DNA from: Candidatus Sumerlaeota bacterium
GTDB taxonomy: Bacteria; Sumerlaeota; Sumerlaeia; UBA8349
Reading direction: 5' to 3'
DNA length: 33,071 nucleotides
Assembly: GCA_016931035.1 (NCBI GenBank)
Contig: JAFGFN010000186.1
Coordinates: forward strand, 1 to 33,071
The translations under genes and the position numbers were made by a program. Of this stretch, positions 7,619 through 19,600 are shown piece after piece. Every line of letters begins with the position of its first letter. Position 1 is the stretch's first letter. The notes below the pieces were generated by a model. It was given only the letters and a program-made list of their open reading frames with translations. It was not told the DNA's origin and searched no databases.

Positions 7619-10600
7619 CTATTGTCCCGGCGGCGGAACGTAGTGCGTGTACCACGACGCATTCTTCACTTCGCCGAGACTACGCACCGACTTGGCCCAC
7701 TCGACAAAGTCAGGGTAGGCATCCCATAGTCTGGTTGTCCCCGGAGGAGTCGTCCAAGTTAGCACGGGCATTTTGAAACCGAGAGGGATATAGATACCCG
7801 TTAGGGGGGTATCCTCAATCTGGACAACCTGTCCCTCCATGAAGTAGTCCAAGTTCTCGGGATCGAAGATGTGAGTCTCCTCGTCCGTGCTGTTCACGGC
7901 GATCCACGCGTCGAACGGCGGCTCGTCGAAGACGACCTCGTTCGACTGCATCCAGGGATTACTCTCGGGAGAATTCAAGAGGATTGTTACAACCGCGACA
8001 TCGTCCTCGATCCCGTTCGTTCCGTAGACCCCGTTCGTCGTGTTCGGGAAGACGGGGATTGTGGCGCCGCCGGAGGAATACGTGCCGTTATACCAGCTCC
8101 GTGGGACGGTAGGAGTCTGCGAATCGTACCTCGTGACGTTCACGTTCGCCGATCCCATCAGGCCGACGAGATCTAGGTTGAAGGCAATGCTGTAGGTGCC
8201 GTTCTTCTCCTTTCCCGTTGTCGTCACGACGATGCTCGAAACGTTGTCACTCGAATCCAGGTAGATCGTCGACTCCAGGAGGATTACCAGGTCGTTGCAG
8301 TCGTAGTCACATGTCGCGACTCCTTCCTGATCCTCGAAAACCACGGTATGCACGTCCTCGATCGTTCTGCCGTTCACTGACGGCGTCGCAGTCACGTGGT
8401 TCGAATCGAGACTCACGTTGTCCGCTCCGTCGTAGGCCACGACGTGATAGGTGTACTGAGTTTCGCTCGCGACGCTCGCGTCCTTGTACTGCGCCGTCGT
8501 CGGCGTCACCGTCGTGAGGTCGTCTATGTCTATGGAGACCGTTGTCGTACTCGCTCCGTCGATCGTACGGATGACCTTGTAACCCGCTACGAAACTGTCG
8601 GTGACGAGATGCCACGTCAGAGTGACCGTCGTGGCCGATTCGGCTATCGCGCGAAGATCCCACGGCGCGTCGGGAGGAGGCACGGACACCGTCTGCGAGA
8701 ACGTACTGACGTTGTCCGCCAAGTCGACGGAACGCAGCGCATAGCGCCACGAATAGGGCGTCGCCGTGTCGGAAGAGACTTGATCGACATAGTAGTTGTA
8801 GAATGGGCTTCCGGTGCCCTGTTCGATTCCCGTCTGATAGAGGCAAGGCGAGAGAATCGGTCCTCCCGAGCCTTGTTGACGATGCAGCTCGTAGTACGAG
8901 AAACTCGCCTCGTCGTTCTTGTTCCACCGGATCTCGACATCTTCGTAGGACGTGTAGCCCGCGACCATGCCCGTTGGCGCCTGAGGCGGATAGTCGTAGT
9001 CGACCGTCACGTCGACGATCGCCGGATTCTGGTCCGTCGCGCTCGTGTTCTCGTTGTTTCCGAGCCCGTCGCTGGCCCTCACGCTCAGGACTTCCGGTCC
9101 TTGTTCCAGCCGCCAACCGTCGATGTTGTCGATCGTGTAGGTGCCGCTCGTCGGGTTCCCCCAAGTCCGCGGGATCGCCGTCCACGCTTGTCCATCTTGA
9201 ACGAACTGGTACCGGACGCTCCCCGAGGTCACGCCGACGAGATTGTCCGTGACCTGGACCGCGATGTCGAAGACGTCCGACAACGTCGCGTCCGACTCCG
9301 GCTCGAAGATCACGATTTGCGGGGCGACTGCGTCCACCGTGACCGTATCCGAGCTGAGCGCCGACTCGTTCCCGGCCTGGTCCAACGCCTTCGCCCAAAT
9401 CGTATGCGTCGTCGAACCGAGATTCGTAAGGTTGAAGGAGAACGTCATGTTCGTGCCCGACCCCGGCGTCGTCTGCGTCACCGTCGTCCAGGAATCGGCC
9501 TGGTCCACGGCGTAGTAGACCGTCGGATAATCCGAGCCCGAGCCGTCCTCAGCCGATCCGGTGTAGGTGAGCGCGTCGTTCGCGACCGGATCGGGTGCGT
9601 AAGCGTCGAGCGAGACCGTCGGCACACACGTGTCCACCGTCACGGTCCGGGTCGACTGGGAGGATTCCAGGCCGACCCTGTCGCGCGCGAGGATCCGGAC
9701 CGGATACACGCCGTCGTCGAGACCGGAGGCCGTGTACTCGAACTCGACCGCCGTCGGGATTCCCTGCAGCGTGGTCGACGTAACCTGGGTCACAGTGGTC
9801 CAATTGTCGCCGTCGTCCAGACTCACCAGGAGAACGTCGACACCCGATCCGGATCTGTCGTGCGCAATGCCTTCGATGACGAGGGTGTTCGTCGCCACCG
9901 CGTCGGGCGGGAAGGAGACGGAATGCAGAACGGGACTCGCGTTGTCCGCGGTCGTCTGCGCGAAGACGGTTCCGGTGGTCTCCCCATCGATCGTGAGCCA
10001 GACGGCGACTTCGACTTGTCCATCGGTTGGTGACGTCACGATGTCCTCGATCGGCCACAGGGCCTGCTTGTCGAAGAAGCTGGAGGCCAGCGTGTCGGAA
10101 GTGCCGCCCAACCCGCGCAGATCGGCGTGGAGCTGGCTCGTGAGCAGGAACGGGTAGTTGAGAAGCGCTTCGACGACCACGCTATGACCGTTACTGACGT
10201 AGGTCGTCGTCACGCTGGCGGGCACGTCGAGATCGGAGATCGTCGCTTCATGGATCATGGGGGTCGTGGTATCGATATAGAACGTCTCGGTCGTCCTCCG
10301 AACGTTGCCCACCAGGTCGCGAGCGATCACTTCGATCGTATGAGTCGTCAGGTCGGCTAGCTCGTATGTCCTCAGGCGGTACGCCTCGGATGAGGAGTCG
10401 AACGCCCCGTCGACGGGCTCGGCGGGCCAGAACGACGTATTGAGAGTCGGCGTCGATTCCGGGTCGAACGGGTCTTCGGTACCCACGATTCCTCCGTCCA
10501 CGCGGTACCAGACGCCCTGAACCTTCGCTCCGACGGAGGTCGGTTCTTCATCCTGTGCGGTGCCTGTAATCACCACGCTCCGGGTGCACGGTGGGTAGGG

Positions 10601-13600
10601 GAACAAGGGATCGACGGTCAGGGTTGGCGACGTGTCGTCGAGCACGATGGCGGCATACGTTTGCGTCGTCGGGGCGATATCCGTCCAGACGCTTGCGGTC
10701 AGGATCTCGCCGGAAAGGGCCGTGCAGCCGGTGGTCGGGAAGTCCCAATAGGCCGTTTCGCCCACGACCCCGTCGGGGCACACGTCGGAGCCCAGCGTGA
10801 AGCTGGTCAGGTCCGCGTGAATCGTAGACGTCGTGGGCAGACTCCCGCTGGTGATCTGCAGATTCGCAACGAGTGTGAGCGGATGTCCCGTGCGGAACAC
10901 CTGTGGGTCCATCTCGGGATCGACGCTGTGGAGTTTCGGGTTGAGCAACCGCGCCGAAGCGATCTCCGTCAGACCGCTGCGGTCGATCGTGATCTCCACG
11001 TTCTCGTACGGTCCGGGTTCCACGTTTCCGGCCCGGTCGGTGGCGCGGACGTAGATCGTATACGTCCCATCGGTGAGAGACACGGACATGTCCCAGTATT
11101 CCTCGGCGCTATCGAAGCCGCCGGTAAAGAGGCCGGCGTCGCGAGCGATGGCGGGATACCAGGGTCCGGAACCGTCCACCTGGACCTCGACGTTCGAGAC
11201 GATTCCCGGAGTCGAGTCCGTCGCCAAGCCCCCTAGGGCGGGAAGTGTGGACGAAGTCGGATTCGGCCCGTAGTTCTCGATGGTCGATGCCGGAGGCGTG
11301 TTGTCGGCCAAGAGACTCACGGACGTGCAGTCGGAATTGCCGGCGGCGTCGAGCGTGTTCACCGTCAAAACGACTTCGCCGTTGGCGGGCGAGGTTTCCA
11401 CGTCGGCCGCGTACCAGAGAGCGGAAGTTGCGGTGCGCGTCGTGGGTTCGACCGATGTTCCCTTCCCTAGGCCGCTCAGGTTGGCCGTCACGGTATCCTC
11501 CGGTTCCAGACGGCCCGGATCGAACAGGGCCGTAATCTCGACGTTGTCGCCGTTCTTGACGTACAAAGACTGCGTGGTAGTGAGATTGTAGGCCGACAAA
11601 GAAGCGATCAGCGGGACGTTCGTGTCCACCGTGAAGGTGTCGGAGCTGTATCCATCCTGTGGGACGTTGAGGGCGGTGTCCCAGGCACGAACCTGCACGG
11701 TGTGCTCGCCGTCGTCCAGCTCCTGCAGGACGACCGAGAAGGTTTCCGTCGTTGCATCGCCGTATGGCGGGCTGGTCAGCGAGGCGGTAGTCCATCCCTC
11801 GCCGTCCAGGCGGTACTCGATCGATGCGATCCGCCCCGGCTCCACGTCGGACGCAGTTCCGTAGAGCGTGACGCTGTTCGTCGAGACGGGGTCCGGAGAC
11901 TGAGGTGTCAGCGTCGAGGTGGGGAGAGAATTGTCCGCCAGGATCGAATCGGAACCCGATACGGGCCGGTCCAGACGATCGAGCGCATGAACGGTAGTCG
12001 TCAGCCATCCGTCGGCGGGTGTGCACTGCGTGTTCAGGAACCAGGTCAGAGTCGTGGTGTCGTCCTCGGTCGTCGTGGTCAGAGGCTTTGTGTTCGCCGC
12101 GCCGCCCAAGGCAGTCAGATCGGCGGAAGCGGATTCGGCATTGACTTCGATGACGTTGAACGACGCCCGGACCCGAACCAGATCCCCGTCCTTGACGAGC
12201 GACGCGCCGGCGTTGTCGAGGTTCGCGACAGACACTTCGATCTCGGGCAGAACGTAGTCGATCTCGAACGTGTCCTGGACGATTTCGCTTTCATTGCCCG
12301 CCGCGTCCACGCACTTGGTATAGACCGTGTGAACGGTGTCGGAAAGCCCTGTGAGCGCGAACTCGAAAGGCTCGGAATAGGAGTCGAAGGGAGCGAGCGT
12401 CGCGCTGGTCGGCAGCCAATCCCCGGCGTCGAGCTTGTACCATACGTCGGCGATCTCTCCTTCGGGATTGTCCTCGGCCTCGCCCTCCAGAGTCACGTCC
12501 TGCTCCCCGTGAGGATCGGGAGATACGGGAACAAGGGAGAGCTGGGGTGGGGTATTGTCCACTGTCGTGCCGACGACGGTTTCTCCCGACGTGTTCCCAT
12601 ACGGATCGCGCGCCCAGAGAACCGCGGACACAAGCCCGTCGGACGTCGTCTCGATCGAGTCGGACAGATCCCACTCGAAGACGTCGCCCTGATACGAGTC
12701 TGGCGTCGCGGCGGTCGCGAGACCGAACGCTTCCAGATTCGCGAAGACGCCCGAGGCGGTTACGGAATCGTCGTCCACTTCGACGCGCAGGGTGACCGTG
12801 TCGCCCGACTTCGCCCAGTCGTCGTTGGCCGTCGTGTCGTTGTCGATTCGCGCGTCGCTCAGAACGGGCGGAGTCCGATCGATCGTAACGCCGCGCACGG
12901 GGACGTTTCCGACGTTCCCGGCCCGGTCGACGACCGTCGCCGTAATCGACGCGGCCCCGTCGTCCAGAACCGAGATATCGAACGTGCCTTGAACGACGCC
13001 GTCTTCCCAGGCGCTCAGCGTGGCGCTCGATACTTGAACGCTGTTCTGCCAGACGCCGTAGGCTGCCTCGCGAAGTCCCGAGACGTTGTCCGTCGCAGCG
13101 ATTTCGATATCGGCTTCAGTCCCGGACAAGACACTTCCCTCGTTGGGGACCGAGATTTCGCCTTCAGGCTGCGTCGCATCGAAGACCACGTTGTCTCGGC
13201 CCGACAATTCGAATCCGCTGAACTCGCACGCCGAGACGAGCGAGCGCGTCGCGCCGGGTTGATGGACAACCAAGCGATACTTGGCGTACTGGGAATCCAA
13301 CCCCGAGATCAGGTGCGTGGCGTTCCCCTGTGCGTCCAGATCGAGAGTCGAGGTGGTGATGACAGTCCAGTCTCCCGGTTCGAAGGCCCCCTCTAGAGTC
13401 AGGGTGGTTTCCTCATCCAGAGACGAACTGAAGGTGGCTGCGACATCGGTGACCACCGGCCTGCCGGGCAAGAGCGCCTCGACGATCAAGCCGTCGGCGG
13501 TGGTCTCGAACCCGAGATCGTCGGGTGTCAGGTCCGCGGAGGGCCGAACGGCAAGACCGAACGGCAACTTGGACAAGATTTGGGCCTCGACCCGTTTCTC

Positions 13601-16600
13601 GCCGTCCGTGTCCGTTTCCTTCACCGACCAGTTCTCGACCGTGCCGCAGTACTTTGCCCAGCCCACCCAGCGCGAGGCGATTGAACCCGGCTCGAGCTGC
13701 GCGGCGACGAGGAGAATCGCGTTCTCGACAGATCCGGAGAACTCGACGCCGACTGTCTTGGCGCCGGACGTCGTCGTCACGTCCAGGCTATAGCGCGCGA
13801 GGGTCCCGCTCAGTTCGAACGTCTGCGAGGTGACGGCGTCGCCAATCTCCGTTTCCGTGTCGTCGTACTGACGTACGATCGCCTCGAGTGTTTCGCTCGT
13901 CCCGCCCGCGTAGACCGAGAGAACGAGCGCCTCGCTGGGCCGACCGGAGATCAGAGACTGGCTCAAAGCGAACGACTTCGGGCCGCTCGAGCTCGATAGG
14001 GTGAACGCGTCGCTCAGTCCTCGCTCCGCGAGGACGGAGGGGAGCGACTGACTCGCGACAATATCCGCGTCGGCCGTACCGCTCAAATGCCACCCATCCG
14101 GCACGTCGTTGCCGGCCGTAACGTCGCTGTCGACGGCCAACGCCTCGTGCAACAGGCTCCAGGTCGTACCGTCGTCCAGCGTCAAACTCGGATTCGCCAG
14201 CAGATTCACGAAGCGGCCGGGTTGCGCATAGCCGGAAGAATCGATCCACGCGGTGGCGACCGCGCCTTCCTGGATCTGCAGGCTGTCGACGTAGGCGGTC
14301 ATCTCGCCCGACCCGATCAGCGTCAAGCGCGGTCGAACGCCGACGGTGCCCGAGGTGACGACGACGCACTCGATGCGCGACCAGCAGTCCGTGGATTGAC
14401 ACGCAACCGGGGCCAGCGACTCGCGGACCAGGTACCCTTCGGTGTCGTATTCCCTGACGCTCAGAGCGATCGCGTCGTCTGCCGACTCGACTCGACCGTA
14501 GAACGACACCGCAAGCTGAGAGTCGAGAGGCACCTCGACGATGTCTTCGGGTTCGGCCCAGCCGTTGTACGTACCCGTAATCGCCAGGGCAGTCTGGCCC
14601 AGATGCACCGTCTCGGTCGTCAGCGCCAGAAGAGTCACGCTGCTGGTCTGCGAATCCGACCAGAAGGCCGGGACGTCGGGGTCGCTCGACGAGGCGTCCT
14701 CGAACCCGGCGTTGGGCATGTAGTTCCAGGTCAAGACGCCGGGCCCGGCAAGGCGCTCGTCGCTCAGCATCATCAAGCCGTTTGTCGTCACGTCGGAGCC
14801 CACGGCGTCGACCGTCACGCTCACGACGGTGCTCGACGTGTAGACGATGTCCTCAAGGGCGGAAGAGAGAATGTCCACGGCAACGCCGACGGTTTCGCGC
14901 TCGCCGAACGTGAACGTGGTCTGCGCCTGCGCAGACGGCTCCGATTCTCCGACTTCGTAGAACTTCACCGTTGCAGTCAGAGGATTGCCGAGCGCGCTGG
15001 GCGACTCCCACCGTTCGTCATGTGTGCGGACGGCTCCGTCGGGATGGAGCGGACCGCCCGAAGCCGAGGCGGGACACCAGACCTTCTGCCCGAGCGAGTT
15101 CTCGACTTCTAGCGTGTAGTCATAGCCCGGCAGCGTCCAGTTGACGCTGTCGTTCCCGAGCCAGAACTCGAACGCGATGGGTCCCTTGGCGTAGTGGGCC
15201 TGTGGGGGCGGCGCCATGAAGCCGCACGAGAACGACTTGTCCGGCGCGATCTCGAACGGATTGCTGAGGGTCGGGAGCGGCGGTTCTTCCTGCGCCGAAT
15301 CCACGATGCGATACAGCTCCGCCCGGACCCTGTAGTCTCCGGCCGGGTTCGTCCCGATCGGCCAGATCACGTCGAACGTATGGGTCCCCGACATCGAGAA
15401 GGGGGTCGAGGTCGCGAGGTCGATCGAGCTCACCGTCGAGGTGGCGACCCCGTCGGCGGTCTCGATGCTCAGAAGCAGCGTGGCCATGCCGGTCTCGCAG
15501 GATTCGACCGTTGCCGCGATCGGCACCGTGGACGGTCCGTCCACGCAATAGAGCGTGGGCGTGATCGTTTCCAGCGTCAACGTCGTGGTCCCCTCGATCA
15601 GGATCGTCGTCGAGCTCATGTTGTCGGTCTCGCACGACTCCGGAATCTTGTCCGCGGGATCGACCTCGGCAAGAATCCGGTACTCGCCCGTCAGGCTCCC
15701 GGGTTCCCACTCCACCTCCGGGACAACCGCAACGCTCTGGCCATGGAGAATCGGACCGGGAACGATCAGCGTTTCGCAAATCGCCACGGGAGCCTGGCTC
15801 GAGTCTTCCGGTTCATAGGTGAGCGCCACCTCGGTCGCAGTGGTCAGATCCGCTCCGTCGTTCGTCACGTCCACGTGAATGGGGATGATCCTTCCCACCA
15901 GGCTGGAGGTGCTGGGCGTTTCGACGGATACGGTCAGGTTCGGCCACGTCTCCTCGTAGACGCTGACCTCCCGCGGGAAGATGTTGTTCATTTCGCTGAG
16001 CTCGTCGACGCATCCGCTCTCATCCCTCATGGTCTCGGTCGAGACCATGTCGGGAGCGAGGCCGGCGCTGATCAGGTCGCTCACGATCGAATCGTTCATG
16101 TAATCACCGGCCAGATGGTACCGACGCGTGAAGTACGTCGATCCGTCGGCGGCCAGCCACAGGGTGAGCGTTGTGCCCCATTCGTCGGCCGCGTTCGCGG
16201 GCAAAGCGACGTCGACCGAGGTCGTGACCGAAAGGCCCGTCGTGAACTCGTCGCGGAACGCGAGCTTCAGATCCCAGGGCTCGGAGAACGTGGGGAACGT
16301 CTCGCCGTCGGCCGACGTGAACACGAGGAGAACGCTTTCGGACGCCGCGGCCCGCCAGACCGTCGCCATGCCGGAGGTGTTGACGTCCGTATTGCAGAAT
16401 CCGCCCGCGGGATCCCAATGGCCGATCTTCTGGGAAGCATCGCACAACGTGTCGGTCGTGGCATAGACATCGAGCTGCCACTGAAGTACCTGTCCCACTC
16501 CGGTGAAGGACGGAACGCGGATTCCGGTGTCTCCTTGCATCAGATCGGCGCGCAGCGGTTCCTTGAATGGCGCGTCGCCGTGCGCGCTCGCCGCCAGGTG

Positions 16601-19600
16601 GTTCGGCGAATCGATCACAAGGAACAGATCGTGACGGCCGAGAGCCGCATCCGACGTATCCCATGCCCCCGCCAGAGTTCGAGTTTCGCTCGTGTGCTGA
16701 TCCGTCCCGGGCGGCCAATTCAGAACGGCTTCGGCGAGGACGGTTCCCTCGGTCGGATCGGACGAACCTTCGAAGATGGCGGCCTTGTAGGGGACCGTCG
16801 CGTCGGCGTAACCGACGTTGCGGACCCAGGCGCCCAAGTCGACCTCCGTGCCGCGCACGGCCTGAGTCGGAGTGCAGGCATAGTCGCTATCGGGTCTCAC
16901 GGAGAGATCCGGCGACAAGGCTTCGATGACCTCGATCGTCAGGGAGGTCCAGTTGTCGTCCTCGTCGTCCTCGTCGAACACGTTGGTCGGGTCGATCCCG
17001 ATATAGATCGTGTGGGTCCCGATCTCCCAGATAGTCACCGGCGCAGTCACGGTCGTCAGGGCGTTCTTCGAAAGATCGACCGCGCGCCGCGCGAGCCGCG
17101 CCGTGCCGGTGGTTCTCGGGTCGCCGTAATAGTACCCGACCTCCGCGTTCTCGAACGGACGAGCATCGTCGTTGCTCACAACGCCCGACAGGTCGACGGA
17201 TTGTCCGCTGACGACGGGATTGGGCGGATCCGACGAGGGGTTGGCGATAGAGAGGTTTCCGAACCGGACATTGTCTACGTACTTGAACCTCTGAAGATTG
17301 TTCCAGTACGGCGAGGAGGGGGTGAAGATGCTGGCATCTGGGCCCTCGTCAACCGCCCGATGAGGCGGGTCGGGATAGTGGGAGGACGAATAGTAGTTCG
17401 CACACACAAGTCCACTGTGGAGTTCATACTCGCCGCCGGGCTCCCATTCGAATTCCACCGTCGTCTCGGCGCAGAACGCACCGGGGGCCGGATTGACAAT
17501 AGTGTCGGGCGTGAGCGTTACGGTTGTGTATTGCGCCTCGAATGAGAACCAGTCGTCGACGGGCTCGGGCTTGTAGGCATTGATCTGGAGCCACACCGGG
17601 ATTTCTTCAACGAGGAATCCGGTGCACCGCACGGTAGCGCTCACTCTAACGGGATCGCCTGCCAGACGAGGCGAGGCACTGGCCGGTTCCACCGTCAGGG
17701 AGCCCGCAACCACCGAGATGTCTGGGTACACGATGTCCTCGACGCTCAGCGAACGAGTGTACGAGTCGTTGGTCGGGTCTTGATCGCCGGGATAACTCAA
17801 CGTCGCCGTGATGCCGGTGACGTCCGATGACGGCGTGTAGGAGAACTGGCGTACGTAGGAGTAGAGGCGTCGGGCGGGAACGACCTCGCCGGCCAGGGGG
17901 AGCGTCTCGGTCGTGATGAGGACCCGCGTGCCGGACTGAGCGATCTCAGTCACGACGAGCTGGGCGCCGGAAGTCGTCGTCACGTCCTGATTTCCGTTGT
18001 TCATCGCCTCGACTTGGGCGATCACCGGCTGACCGGCAAGGAGTTTGTCGCCGTTGTAGGGGAACCCGATGGAGCCTTCTTCGAGCGCCAGGTCCTTGTA
18101 GTTCGACTTCTCGTCCACCACGCTCTTTACGTAGCGGCACGCAGGATAGTAGTACGAGGCATAGTCCGCGAAACCCGATACGCGAACGCAAACCGGCAGT
18201 CGATCCGGGTTGTACAGATAGAAGTCGCGCTGTGAATTGGGGCCGATCGGCAAGAAGAAACGGCATGCCTTGACGGTGGGAGAGGGGGCAATCGGGGCAG
18301 GGATCCCGCTGGCGTCCCACCAGCCCGTCGTCAACGAGGCGCATTTCGGCGATCCCCACCACCAGTAGCCTACCTGCTGCGTCAGACTGTCAACCGGATA
18401 CTTCGGGCTGCCGACCTTTGCGTCGAGGCTGCCGAACAGGCGCGGCGACTCGGCCGTCGTCGAAGTGTATACGTCGACCACCTGATAGGGGGAGTCAAGC
18501 TTCTCGTCCCTTATCCACGTCCCTTTGCTCCACACTTCTGCAGAGTATGAATAGGGCCCGGTCATCAGGGTGAACTGAACCATCTCGTCGCGAACCCACT
18601 CGCGAACGGGGATATCGAGAGCGATGTCCGGATCGCCGATTGTGGCCCTGAAGTCGGGATAGGTGGACGCAATATTGACGTCCAGCGGGTGGCCCGGTGT
18701 CTCGTAGGATTCCCAACGCATCAAGACATCGCCCAAGCCGGGGTTAAGCGAGTCGCAACAACCTATGTTTGTGAAGAATGCGGTCTGCACAAGAAGGGGG
18801 ATGTTGTTGTCCGCCCAGATCCGGTGATTGAAGACATCGTTGTCCACCACTCTTTGAACGAAATAGTTGTTCCCGGCATCCTTGCCATTTACGTATTCCG
18901 TGAGGAGAGGAAGATCGTCATCGAGGATCTTGATGAACGCGCGACTGTCCTCGCCGATCTCCAACCATCCTCCGGGGAGCACGGGTATGGTCACCCCGAA
19001 ACCAGGATCGTCGTTCATGAGGTTTATGTATGTGAGCGCGTTCGGAGTCGGGTTCATCGGCACCACACGAATGATGTGATTCAGGCACTTGCCATCGGCG
19101 TTTTCCGGCAGGTACGCGGTATCCCAGGGGTAGAACCTGGTCGCTGATGAGTTGAACGCCACCTTGGGAAGGAAGTGCATGTCCGGCGAGTCTTCGTACT
19201 CGTCTTCTTCCGGAATCGGCGGCAACATAACGCAACTTACCTCCGACCCGTACACGTCCTCCGGCTGACTGTAGCTATACACCGGGGCGTCTCCCGCTCC
19301 TCCGGCGAGGACGGCGATCCTCTTGTTGGCCACGAGGAGAATGCCCCCCGGATCGCCGCCGAGATACCTGTTGCTCGACCAGACATAGGTTTGCCCCTTG
19401 TCGAGTTCGACGCAGTAGACCTTCCGACCTCCCTCCGTTCCGCAGTATTCCGCCTCCGTCCCGCCAAACTGATTGAAGAGGTCGTAGTCGGGCACACCGA
19501 GAGCGTTCTGGTAGATGCCGACCGTCGTCAGCCCGTCTTCGACGGCGAGTATTTGGAAGAAGGTCATGTTCTGCCCGTTGGAGGTGTAATTGCCGCAACC

